Source: Glaciibacter superstes DSM 21135
GTDB taxonomy: Bacteria > Actinomycetota > Actinomycetes > Actinomycetales > Microbacteriaceae
Assembly (NCBI RefSeq): GCF_000421145.1
Contig: NZ_ATWH01000006.1
Coordinates: forward strand, 227,775-291,774
Direction of reading: 5' to 3'
DNA length: 64,000 bases
A program made the translations under genes and the position numbers. Positions 7,798 through 15,272 of the stretch are shown here, piece by piece; the first letter of the stretch is position 1, and each line of letters opens with the position of its first letter. Under the pieces are notes generated by a model. The model was not told the DNA's origin, made no database searches, and saw only the letters and a program-made list of their open reading frames with translations.

Positions 7798-7871
7798 TGG
7801 ATCCAAGGGGATTCGAACCCCTGACCCCCTGCATGCCATGCAGGTGCGCTACCGGGCTGCGCCATGGACCC
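7798..7871 (-). tRNA. tRNA-Ala(GGC)
   Basis: 74-nt cloverleaf. Acceptor GGGTCCA pairs with TGGATCC (one G-U), the D stem is GCGC/GCGC, the anticodon stem is CCTGC/GCAGG around loop ATGGCAT (anticodon GGC, Ala), and the T arm is AGGGG-TTCGAAT-CCCCT. The discriminator is A; CCA is not encoded. It lies downstream of rsfS on the same strand. Confidence 0.93.
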
Positions 7872-7948
7872 CGGTTTTACTTCGAATTACTTCGAAACAA
7901 CTTGCTCAGATTACTACACGAACCGACTCAACGCGAAACTGAAACGCA

Positions 7949-8323
7949 CTACCGGCTCTCGCGCGCCGGCAGCTGGAGTGGAATGACGGGGCAATCCTTC
8001 CAGAGACGTTCCAGCCCGTAGTACATCCGCTCTTCCTGGTGGAAAACATGCACAACGAGGTCGCCGAAATCGACCAGAATCCAACGACCCTCCGCGCGGC
8101 CTTCACGACGAAGCGGCTTGTGGCCTGCCTCAATCAGTTTGTCTTCGATCTCGCCGGCAATCGCGATGACATTACGCTCCGATCCTCCGGTGACGATGAG
8201 AAAGACGTCGGCAAGCGGCAGCGGACCCGATACGTCGAGCGCAACCAGGTCCTCCCCCGCTTTAGAGTCGGCGGCCTGCGCAGCCACGGTGAGAAGCTCG
8301 AGAGCATGGGCGGAAGCGGTCAT
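7949..8323 (-). CDS. rsfS: ribosome silencing factor RsfS
   Basis: RsfS (Iojap/YbeB) of 124 aa, which binds ribosomal protein L14 and blocks joining of the ribosomal subunits when nutrients run low. Conserved blocks seen are LDVSGPLPLADVFLIVTG, ERNVIAIAGEIEDKL, GRWILVDFGDLVVHVF and EERMYYGLERLWKD. I took MTASAHALEL as the start; the longer frame upstream overlaps the end of the preceding gene and is not conserved in character. It is last in the nadD-membrane protein-rsfS group, the standard bacterial neighbourhood. Confidence 0.96.
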   Translation of the reverse strand: MTASAHALELLTVAAQAADSKAGEDLVALDVSGPLPLADVFLIVTGGSERNVIAIAGEIEDKLIEAGHKPLRREGRAEGRWILVDFGDLVVHVFHQEERMYYGLERLWKDCPVIPLQLPARESR

Positions 8324-8411
8324 CGAATAAACCTCGAAGTCTTGGGAAGCTGGGCTGTTGATAGCAGGCATGATGGAGCCGAAACGGCGAAGGGTGCCGT
8401 CGGTTGTGGCA

Positions 8412-9443
8412 TTAGAAGATCTTGAGCATATAGCCGACGATGAAGAGAGCCACCACACCGGCAGCCAGCACGGCAGCCGTGATCGCGAGCACCGACGGGA
8501 GCGAAACGCCGCTCTTCTTGGGTGGTGTCATCACGCCACGCGTCGACGTGTGAGTACTCACAGCGCGGCTTGCGCTCACGGGCGCAACGGAAGATGTCGC
8601 CGTTCCCTCATCGAGTTGATCGAGCATATGGTCCATCTCCGACGAGTCGAAGTGGTTCGGGTGCTGCCCGGTCGCCCCGAGACTCCGCGGCAGGTCGATG
8701 GAACCCGTGATCAAGATCTCACCAGTGCTCGTCAGAGGACCAGATCGGGTTCCCTGCTGTGGGACCGAAGGAAGGATGAGAGCGTTGGACGTGGTCGGTA
8801 TTCCGCCGGCCCCGACACCTCGCGAGATCAGTTGGTCGAACGGCTGGCCGCCGTCGATGACCTGGGTATGCGAGTCTGAGTGCGAACTCGGGTCAACACC
8901 TCGGTCGCCGTTCCAGGCAGACGGATGTCCATCCGGAGCGTCGTTAGCTGTTTCCGAGGCGCCGTCATCGATGACCTGTTGAGCGCCGGTTTCGGCGTCT
9001 TCCATCGCCTTCATCGCCCGCAACTCCCTGCGGGTCAGAGTGCGCTCCGGCGTTGGCATCCCCTGAGGCGCCGGATCAATCTGCGTGGTTGCCGACCGGG
9101 GAGCAAAGCTCGACACCGGCGTCGTGGAGGCCGCTCGTGCAGGAGATATTGCTGGTGCAGCTTCTACTGACGCAGCTTCGACGTGTGCCTGAGGGGTGAT
9201 GAACTCGGGTGTGTCGCCCGCCTGAATGGCGGAGTCGGTACCCGCGCGGCGGGACGGTTTTGGGGCCGCGTTCGCGGCCTGCCGTTCTGCGGCCTGCTGT
9301 TCTGCGGCCTGCTTTTCCGCGGCCTGCTGTTCTGGACTCAGCTCCAAGTCTTGGTCGCGCGCACGCTCCCTGGCTTGCCGCCGCGTCAGTGGTACTGGCG
9401 TCAATGGTGGCGTCTCTGACTGCGGGTCGTTACCCAACGTCAT
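8412..9443 (-). CDS. hypothetical single-pass membrane protein between nadD and rsfS
   Basis: Protein of 343 aa. The first about 300 residues are low-complexity and charged, with Ala/Gln/Glu repeats of the type [12 protein letters not shown] near residue 40 and many Pro and Thr. One transmembrane segment lies at the very C-terminus ([23 protein letters not shown] in part), so it is probably tail-anchored with a large disordered cytoplasmic region. Its ATG overlaps the nadD stop (ATGA). I recognise the position, but not a function, from related genomes. Confidence 0.8.
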   Translation of the reverse strand: MTLGNDPQSETPPLTPVPLTRRQARERARDQDLELSPEQQAAEKQAAEQQAAERQAANAAPKPSRRAGTDSAIQAGDTPEFITPQAHVEAASVEAAPAISPARAASTTPVSSFAPRSATTQIDPAPQGMPTPERTLTRRELRAMKAMEDAETGAQQVIDDGASETANDAPDGHPSAWNGDRGVDPSSHSDSHTQVIDGGQPFDQLISRGVGAGGIPTTSNALILPSVPQQGTRSGPLTSTGEILITGSIDLPRSLGATGQHPNHFDSSEMDHMLDQLDEGTATSSVAPVSASRAVSTHTSTRGVMTPPKKSGVSLPSVLAITAAVLAAGVVALFIVGYMLKIF

Positions 9444-10081
9444 GCCACACTCCGATACAGATGGTGCTTCGTGATGTACTGGACGACCCCGTCAGGAACC
9501 AGATACCAGACCGGGAAGCCCCGATTGACCCGTGCCCGGCAATCGGTGGATGAGATCGAAAGGGCCGGGACCTCCAACAAGCTTACGTCCTGGTTCGGCA
9601 ATCCTGAAACGCTCAGCTCATGTCCCGGGCGACTCACAGCGACGAAATGAGCGAGATCCCAGAGTTCCTGAACGTCTTTCCAGCCGAGGATCTGCGCAAT
9701 CGCATCCGCACCGGTGATAAAGAACAATTCGGCGTCTGGCCGTTCAGCATGGATGTCTCGCAGCGTGTCGATGGTGTAGGTCGGGCCATTCCGATCGATG
9801 TCGACGCGGCTGACGGTGAAGCGAGGATTGGACGCAGTGGCGATCACGGTCATCAGGTAACGGTGTTCGCTTTTACTGGCGTCCTGCTTCTGCCACGGCC
9901 GGCCGGTGGGAACAAAGATCACTTCGTCGAGGTCGAAGCTCTGGGCGACCTCGCTGGCCGCCACCAGGTGACCGTGGTGAATGGGATCGAATGTGCCACC
10001 CATCACGCCGATGCGTGGACGACGTTCTGGCTCAGTCACGAACTCAGCGCCGTCAGTGCCCGCCGTGTTCAGGACTGTCAT
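9440..10081 (-). CDS. nadD: nicotinate-nucleotide adenylyltransferase NadD
   Basis: Transfers AMP from ATP to nicotinate mononucleotide, the penultimate step of NAD synthesis. The nucleotidyltransferase motif [15 protein letters not shown] and the C-terminal [10 protein letters not shown] motif are present; length is 213 aa. The start at 10081 (MTVLNT) overlaps the upstream small gene by 29 bp. A GTG at 10039 (VTEPERRP) would avoid the overlap and give a normal-length enzyme, so the start is uncertain. It is coupled to the membrane-protein gene downstream (ATGA). Confidence 0.95.
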   Translation of the reverse strand: MTVLNTAGTDGAEFVTEPERRPRIGVMGGTFDPIHHGHLVAASEVAQSFDLDEVIFVPTGRPWQKQDASKSEHRYLMTVIATASNPRFTVSRVDIDRNGPTYTIDTLRDIHAERPDAELFFITGADAIAQILGWKDVQELWDLAHFVAVSRPGHELSVSGLPNQDVSLLEVPALSISSTDCRARVNRGFPVWYLVPDGVVQYITKHHLYRSVA

Positions 10082-10289
10082 GCGTACCGCCGCCATGTGC
10101 GGCCGCGTACGCCTTGCCCTTCGCCTGGTGCCGATTCGCGACATCACGCCAGGTCCACAGAACGATACCGAGCGCAAGGAAGATCGCCAGAGCGATCGCA
10201 CCATATGCCCAGGTCGGCATGGGCAATTCGACGTGTCCCGCCTCGGCCAGCACAGCAGTTTCCGCCAGCACAGTGGTCAGGAATGACAT
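10053..10289 (-). CDS. small membrane protein between proA and nadD
   Basis: Protein of 78 aa with one transmembrane segment ([19 protein letters not shown]) and a His/Gly-rich tail ending [11 protein letters not shown] chose MSFLTTVL because ggagaag lies 6-12 nt before it; an ATG six codons upstream has none. It overlaps the proposed nadD start. Function unknown; the His-rich tail could bind metal, but that is speculation. Confidence 0.75.
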   Translation of the reverse strand: MSFLTTVLAETAVLAEAGHVELPMPTWAYGAIALAIFLALGIVLWTWRDVANRHQAKGKAYAAAHGGGTHDSPEHGGH

Positions 10290-10348
10290 CGGTTCTTCTC
10301 CGTTCAACGCGCGTTCGGGGCTCGCGCCACCCTCACCATCCTAGTAGG

Positions 10349-10365
10349 CCGCTGATTCGCAGCGG
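10349..10365 (-). terminator. weak hairpin just after proA stop
   Basis: CCGCTG and CAGCGG around ATTCG, starting 2 nt after the proA stop. It has no T-run, so it is at most a weak terminator or a 3'-end stabiliser. Confidence 0.3.
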
Positions 10366-10366
10366 T

Positions 10367-11635
10367 TCAGGCGCGCACGTGGCCTGCTCCTCGAACGACC
10401 CATTTTGTACTCGTGAGTTCGGGCAGCCCCATCGGTCCGCGGGCGTGCAGCTTCTGGGTGGAGATGCCGACCTCGGCGCCGAAGCCGAATTCTCCGCCGT
10501 CGGTGAACCTGGTCGAGGTATTGACCATGACGGCGGCGGAATCCACCTCGTTCAGGAAACGCTCGGCGTTGACAATGTCGTTCGTGACGATCGCCTCCGT
10601 GTGCCGCGTCGAATAGCGACGGATGTGCTCCATGGCGTCGTCCAGTGACGCGACGACGCGAACGGCGAGGTCGAGGCTCAGGTATTCGCAGGCCCAGTCG
10701 TCCTCTGTGGCCGGCACGGCATCCGGATACAGTTCCAGCGTGCGTTCATCGGCGTGGATGGTGACACCAGATGCGGTGAGCTTCGCCAGCACACCCGGCA
10801 GAAGCCGTTCTGCCGCATTTTCATGCACGAGGAGAGTCTCCAGCGCGTTGCAGACGCTCGGGCGCTGCACTTTGGAGTTGTGCACGATATCGATCGCCCA
10901 CGACTGGGTCGCGCTCTCATCGAGGAAGACGTGAACGACACCAGCGCCGGTTTCGATGACCGGCACCTTCGATTCGGCCACGACGGTGTTGATGAGGTCT
11001 GCGCTCCCCCTCGGAATCAGGACATCGACGTACCCACGCGCTTGCATGAGCAGTTTCGCCCCTTCCCTGCCGAACTGGTCGATTGTCTGCACGCATTCGC
11101 GGGGAAGACCGACCGACTCAAGCGCATCCTGGATCACGTCGACCAGAACCTTGTTCGAGTTCTCGGCCGCCGATCCGCCACGGAGCACCACGGCATTACC
11201 GCTCTTCAGCGCGAGTGCGGCGATATCGACCGTCACGTTCGGGCGGGCCTCATAGATCGCTCCGACGACGCCGAAAGGCACCCGCACCTGGCTGATCCCG
11301 ACGCCGTTCGGAAGGGTGCTCCCGCGAACCACTTCTCCCACCGGGTCAGCGAGGACCACGATCTCGCGTACGGCGTCGGCCAGTGCGCGAACTCGGGTCT
11401 CGTCAAGTGCGAGCCGGTCGAGGAGGCCGGCGCCGATATCGTTTGCCGCCCCGGCTTCGAGGTCGTGCCGGTTCGCTTGGACAATCCGGTCGACGTTCGC
11501 GGCGAGCCCTGCGGCGATCGCACCCAGCCCCTCGTTTTTCACCTGCGTGGTGGCTGTGACCAGCGACAGCGACGCGGCCCTGGCGGCCTCAAGGGTCGGG
11601 AGCAGAACGGATGCAGCGGAAGCGGAGTCGGCCAT
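10367..11635 (-). CDS. proA: gamma-glutamyl phosphate reductase ProA
   Basis: NADPH-dependent reduction of gamma-glutamyl phosphate to glutamate semialdehyde in proline synthesis. Length is 422 aa, normal for the family. The aldehyde-dehydrogenase fold shows VPFGVVGAIYEARPNVTVD, LRGGSAAENSN and the catalytic Cys in QRPSVCNALETLLVH, and it ends with RFTDGGEFGFGAEVGISTQKLHARGP (written here in part of its conserved block). It follows proB by 9 bp on the same strand, so both proline enzymes are co-transcribed with obg. Confidence 0.97.
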   Translation of the reverse strand: MADSASAASVLLPTLEAARAASLSLVTATTQVKNEGLGAIAAGLAANVDRIVQANRHDLEAGAANDIGAGLLDRLALDETRVRALADAVREIVVLADPVGEVVRGSTLPNGVGISQVRVPFGVVGAIYEARPNVTVDIAALALKSGNAVVLRGGSAAENSNKVLVDVIQDALESVGLPRECVQTIDQFGREGAKLLMQARGYVDVLIPRGSADLINTVVAESKVPVIETGAGVVHVFLDESATQSWAIDIVHNSKVQRPSVCNALETLLVHENAAERLLPGVLAKLTASGVTIHADERTLELYPDAVPATEDDWACEYLSLDLAVRVVASLDDAMEHIRRYSTRHTEAIVTNDIVNAERFLNEVDSAAVMVNTSTRFTDGGEFGFGAEVGISTQKLHARGPMGLPELTSTKWVVRGAGHVRA

Positions 11636-11644
11636 GCCGCCAGT

Positions 11645-12451
11645 TTACGGGAGGGCGGCGGCCTCTGACGCGGCGGTGGGCTCGAACCAGGTGCCGACGT
11701 CGGCGCCACGCAGCGCCTCGGAAGCCAGCCCTGTTCCCGTCACGAGCACCGCTGTACCCGCTTCGGCGGCAATGCGCGCGGCCGACACCTTGGTGCCTGC
11801 CCCCCCGGTGCCGACGCCGGATGCGCTCGATTCGCCGAACTCGACACCGGCCAGCTCATCGCCCGGAGACACGTTGTTGATCCGTTCTGCCCCAGGCAGG
11901 TTCGGCGGCTTGGTGTACAGGGCATCGACGTCGCTGAGGAGAACCAGGAGCTCGGCATGCACCAGCGTCGCAACAAGGGCCGCAAGGCGATCGTTGTCTC
12001 CGAACCGGATCTCGTGGGTTGCAACGGTGTCGTTCTCATTCACGATGGGCAGGATGCGCAGCGACAGCAGCCGCTCCATCGCCCGCTGCGCGTTGCTCCG
12101 AGGGGTCTGGTTCTCCAGGTCGCCCGCGGTCAGCAGAACCTGCCCAGCAACGATGTCGTAGCGATCGAGGCTGTCCTGGTATCGAAAGATGAGCAGGTTC
12201 TGTCCAACGGATGCGGCCGCCTGCTGCGTAGCCAGGTCGGTCGGCCGGCTATCGAGCTGGAGATAGGGCATCCCGGTGGCGATGGCGCCAGAAGAAACCA
12301 GCACGACCTCAGCACCGCGGCCGTGCGCCTTGGCGAGAGCATCCACGAGGGGGGCGATTTGACCGGCGTTCGCACCGCTGATCGAAGACGAACCGACCTT
12401 GACGACGATGCGCCTGGCCAGCGGGATCTGATCTCGCCGCGAAATGCTCAC
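11645..12451 (-). CDS. proB: glutamate 5-kinase ProB (no PUA domain)
   Basis: Phosphorylates glutamate, the first and feedback-regulated step of proline synthesis. The amino-acid-kinase fold shows [45 protein letters not shown] and [17 protein letters not shown]. It has 268 aa and lacks the C-terminal PUA domain of longer ProB proteins, as in several other bacteria. Its ATG overlaps the obg stop (ATGA), giving coupled translation from obg to proB, and proA follows. Confidence 0.97.
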   Translation of the reverse strand: MSISRRDQIPLARRIVVKVGSSSISGANAGQIAPLVDALAKAHGRGAEVVLVSSGAIATGMPYLQLDSRPTDLATQQAAASVGQNLLIFRYQDSLDRYDIVAGQVLLTAGDLENQTPRSNAQRAMERLLSLRILPIVNENDTVATHEIRFGDNDRLAALVATLVHAELLVLLSDVDALYTKPPNLPGAERINNVSPGDELAGVEFGESSASGVGTGGAGTKVSAARIAAEAGTAVLVTGTGLASEALRGADVGTWFEPTAASEAAALP

Positions 12452-14079
12452 TCGGCGTCGCTCTCCTTGTTCGTGCCGGCCTGCGTGGCGCTCTCCTGTT
12501 TGGCGCTCTCCTGCTGGGCGCCCTCCTGCTCTGCACCGTCCTGCTCTGCACCGTCCTGCTCGCCGGAGAACTCTTCGCCATCAGCGGCCCACAACCCGGC
12601 CTCGCGTTCGCGAATGAGCTCTGCGCGAGCCGCGGCCTTTGCGTCCATCCTGCCGAAGTACTCTTCCCTGCGCTGGTTGCTCGTGCGGCGACGTGGCTCG
12701 TCGAGCCTGGCATCCGTTCCCCGGGGGGCGGTGATGAGTTCCGCCGTTGAGGTGAGGGTGGGTTCCCAGTCGAAGATGACGCCGTGACCGGGGCCGATGA
12801 TGACGGTGGATCCGGACACGGCACCGGCCTTGAATAGCTCGTTCTCAACGCCGAGCTTGGCAAGCCGGTCGGCCAGGAAGCCGACCGCCTCGTCATTCGT
12901 GAAATCGGTCTGCTGCACCCAGCGCTCTGGCTTTGCACCGAGGATCCGATAGATGTTGCCGAAGGTTCCGCCCTCGACCCGAACCAGGAACCCCCCGTCA
13001 TCGACGGCCTTGGGCCGGATGATGATGCGCGGTTTGACCAATTCGGCTTCGATGGCTTCCGCGCGGCCGGTTTCGACTGTCTCCGCGAGGGCATAATTCA
13101 GCTGCTTCAGGCCTTCGTGGCTGACGGTCGAGATCTCGAACACCCGATAGCCACGCTCCTCGAGATCGCCGCGCACGAACTCCGCGAGGTCGCGTGCCTC
13201 CGGAACGTCGATCTTGTTCAACGCGATCAGCTGCGGGCGCTCGAGCAATGGCTTCTGACCCTCTGGCACCGGATAGGCCGCCAGTTCCGTGAGGATGACG
13301 TCGAGGTCACTCAGCGGGTCGCGTCCCGGTTCGAGGGTGGCGCAGTCGAGAACATGCAGCAGTGCCGTGCAGCGTTCAACGTGGCGGAGGAATTCGAGCC
13401 CGAGTCCCTTGCCTTCGCTTGCGCCCTCGATGAGCCCCGGCACGTCTGCGACGGTGTATCGCACCTCGCCGGCCTGAACGACGCCCAGGTTGGGGTGCAG
13501 CGTCGTGAACGGGTAGTCGGCGATTTTGGGCCTGGCCGCGGACATCGCCGCGATCAGGCTGGACTTTCCGGCAGACGGGTAACCAACCAGCGCGACGTCC
13601 GCGACTGTCTTCAGCTCAAGCTGGACATCGCCTTCCCAGCCGAATGTGCCCAGAAGCGCAAACCCGGGGGCCTTGCGCTTGGTGCTGGACAGGGCGGCGT
13701 TGCCGAGCCCGCCCTGTCCGCCGGGGCCGACAATCAGCCGAAAACCCGGCACCGTCATATCGCTGAGCTCTGTGCCTTCAGCATCTTTGACGACAGTGCC
13801 GAGGGGCACAGAGAGCTCAAGGGTCTCGCCGGTGGCGCCGTTGCGATGGTCGCCCATGCCCGGGCCACCGTTTCCCGAACTTCGGTGCGGCGAACGGTGA
13901 TAGCCGAGCAGGGTGGTCACTTGTGGGTCGGCGACAAGCACGATGTCGCCGCCGTTCCCACCGTTTCCGCCATCGGGGCCGGCCAGGGGCTTGAACTTCT
14001 CCCGTTTGACAGAAACACAGCCGTTTCCGCCGTTGCCCGCCCTCAGATGCAGCGTGACGTGGTCAACGAATGTGGCCAA
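12448..14079 (-). CDS. obg: GTPase Obg (CgtA) with acidic repeat tail
   Basis: Essential ribosome-associated GTPase of 543 aa. Domains in order: Gly-rich Obg fold (residues 1-160, with [18 protein letters not shown]), G domain ([10 protein letters not shown]-loop near 170, [13 protein letters not shown]), OCT domain (about 340-430, [20 protein letters not shown]), then an extra C-terminal tail of about 110 residues that is Glu/Gln/Ala-rich and ends in five near-repeats such as [15 protein letters not shown]. The tail is encoded by gctctgcaccgtcct-type repeats. It is separated from rpmA by a terminator-like hairpin and coupled to proB. Confidence 0.96.
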   Translation of the reverse strand: MATFVDHVTLHLRAGNGGNGCVSVKREKFKPLAGPDGGNGGNGGDIVLVADPQVTTLLGYHRSPHRSSGNGGPGMGDHRNGATGETLELSVPLGTVVKDAEGTELSDMTVPGFRLIVGPGGQGGLGNAALSSTKRKAPGFALLGTFGWEGDVQLELKTVADVALVGYPSAGKSSLIAAMSAARPKIADYPFTTLHPNLGVVQAGEVRYTVADVPGLIEGASEGKGLGLEFLRHVERCTALLHVLDCATLEPGRDPLSDLDVILTELAAYPVPEGQKPLLERPQLIALNKIDVPEARDLAEFVRGDLEERGYRVFEISTVSHEGLKQLNYALAETVETGRAEAIEAELVKPRIIIRPKAVDDGGFLVRVEGGTFGNIYRILGAKPERWVQQTDFTNDEAVGFLADRLAKLGVENELFKAGAVSGSTVIIGPGHGVIFDWEPTLTSTAELITAPRGTDARLDEPRRRTSNQRREEYFGRMDAKAAARAELIREREAGLWAADGEEFSGEQDGAEQDGAEQEGAQQESAKQESATQAGTNKESDAE

Positions 14080-14126
14080 TGGGATGCCCCTTTCAGGCGA
14101 CGCTTCGGTTCTGAAACGACTGGTTC

Positions 14127-14164
14127 AAAAAACGTGAGGGCGGGCCGAAGCCCGCCCTCACGTT
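14127..14164 (-). terminator. terminator/attenuator between rpmA and obg
   Basis: A 14-bp perfect stem (AACGTGAGGGCGGG with its complement, loop CCGAAG on the plus strand), followed on the minus strand by a run of six T. It ends or attenuates the rplU-rpmA transcript before obg. Confidence 0.85.
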
Positions 14165-14179
14165 CACATCAGTGGATGC

Positions 14180-14437
14180 CTATTCGGCCGCCACCACGAT
14201 GTTGACGACCTTGCGACCACCCTTTGCACCGAACTGGACCGAACCGGCCTCAAGTGCGAAGAGCGTGTCGTCTCCACCACGGCCGACATTGACGCCGGGG
14301 TGGAAGTGGGTGCCACGCTGGCGCACGATGATCTCGCCCGCGCCGACAACCTGACCGCCGAAACGCTTCACGCCGAGGCGCTGTGCATTCGAGTCACGAC
14401 CGTTGCGAGTGGAACTCGCACCTTTCTTGTGTGCCAT
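14180..14437 (-). CDS. rpmA: 50S ribosomal protein L27
   Basis: L27, near the peptidyl-transferase centre. The N-terminus [20 protein letters not shown] and the block [20 protein letters not shown] are the family signature; 85 aa is the usual length. It follows rplU by 19 bp with an agaacag-type ribosome site, the standard rplU-rpmA-obg order. Confidence 0.98.
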   Translation of the reverse strand: MAHKKGASSTRNGRDSNAQRLGVKRFGGQVVGAGEIIVRQRGTHFHPGVNVGRGGDDTLFALEAGSVQFGAKGGRKVVNIVVAAE

Positions 14438-14456
14438 CTGTTCTGCTCCTCAGGCC

Positions 14457-14765
14457 TTAGGCGATGCCGGTGACTTTGACGCGCGTGAGCTCCTGACGGT
14501 GCCCCTGGCGCTTCTTGTATCCGGTCTTGTTCTTGAACTTCTGGATGACGATCTTCGGGCCACGGAGGTCGTTCAAGACCTCGGCGGTGACCTTGACCTT
14601 GGCCAGCGACTTCGAGTCAGACGTGATGGTCTCACCGTCGACGAGAAGCACGGCGGCCAATTCGACGTTACCGTCCTTATCAGCCTTGATTCGGTCCATC
14701 GTGACGATGGTCCCGACCTCTACTTTCTCCTGCCGGCCACCGGCGCGCACAACTGCGTAAACCAC
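14457..14765 (-). CDS. rplU: 50S ribosomal protein L21
   Basis: L21 binds 23S rRNA. The start [18 protein letters not shown] and the C-terminal block [20 protein letters not shown] match the family; 102 aa is normal. It is first in the rplU-rpmA pair. The 217-bp upstream region contains a 7-bp hairpin that may be part of its leader. Confidence 0.98.
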   Translation of the reverse strand: MVYAVVRAGGRQEKVEVGTIVTMDRIKADKDGNVELAAVLLVDGETITSDSKSLAKVKVTAEVLNDLRGPKIVIQKFKNKTGYKKRQGHRQELTRVKVTGIA

Positions 14766-14831
14766 TTTACGTACCTATCTCTGGGGAGCCGGAAAGGCCC
14801 CGATTCCTATTATGGAAAGTCACTGGGTAAA

Positions 14832-14850
14832 ACGGGCCAGACCGGCCCGT
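14832..14850. promoter_or_regulatory. hairpin in rplU upstream region
   Basis: Arms ACGGGCC and GGCCCGT with a 5-nt loop, 67 nt before the rplU ATG. It could be a leader element binding a ribosomal protein or a terminator of the opposite strand. I do not recognise a known leader class. Confidence 0.35.
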
Positions 14851-14970
14851 CGCTATCAGAAAACCTTGGCAATCGCGCGGATTACAGTCCAACGCACACC
14901 AACGGTCAACTTTAGCTGATCGGCTGCATTCCGGTCAAACCGAGAGCACCCGCGTGTCGGCCCGTGGTTT

Positions 14971-14976
14971 TAGACT
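14971..14976 (+). promoter_or_regulatory. -10 box of a probable leaderless gene (DUF4031)
   Basis: TAGACT ends 6 nt before the ATG at 14983 with no ribosome site, the arrangement expected for leaderless mRNAs in actinobacteria. Confidence 0.45.
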
Positions 14977-14982
14977 TCGGGT

Positions 14983-15255
14983 ATGACCGTGTTGATCGAC
15001 CATCCCGCCTGGCCGGCCCACAACACCGTGTGGTCGCACCTGGTCAGCGACACGTCGCTGGACGAACTGCATGAGTTTGCAGAGCGGAATGCCCTCCCGC
15101 CTCGAAGCTTTGACGTCGACCACTACGACGTGCCAGAGAGCCGCTACGACTCCCTCGTGGCTGCCGGTGCCGTACCGGTGAGCAATCGAGAACTTGTCAC
15201 TCGCCTGAGGGCCAGCGGCCTCCGGGTGACGGCCAGGCAGCGCAGAGGGCGCTGA
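14983..15255 (+). CDS. DUF4031 domain protein
   Basis: Small protein of 90 aa. It begins MTVLIDHPAWPAHNTVWSHL and contains LHEFAERNALPPRSFDVDHYDVP, the DUF4031 pattern widespread in actinobacteria, of unknown function. The conserved Asp and His residues (VLIDHP, DVDHYD) hint at a metal or nucleotide site, but nothing is established that I can cite. It is convergent with rne, 17 bp between the two stop codons. Confidence 0.85.
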   Translation: MTVLIDHPAWPAHNTVWSHLVSDTSLDELHEFAERNALPPRSFDVDHYDVPESRYDSLVAAGAVPVSNRELVTRLRASGLRVTARQRRGR

Positions 15256-15272
15256 CCGGCCGTATCCGGTTG

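Larger units (their letters stand above)
7599..7811. repeat. 102-bp direct repeat (two copies, 9 bp apart) including the tRNA-Ala 3' end
   Basis: Copy 1 spans 7599-7700 and copy 2 spans 7710-7811; both run from tcgggctccgccctc through a long terminator hairpin to tggatccaagggga, with only a few differences. The last part of each copy is the 3' end (acceptor strand and part of the T arm) of tRNA-Ala. Copy 2 belongs to the intact tRNA; copy 1 ends in a tRNA fragment of about 14 nt. This looks like an old duplication, or the scar of an element that once used the tRNA 3' end. Confidence 0.85.

Noticed and set aside
7599..7871. Integrated prophage or genomic island at tRNA-Ala
   Set aside because: No integrase or phage gene lies between the repeat copies or next to them; at most a scar.
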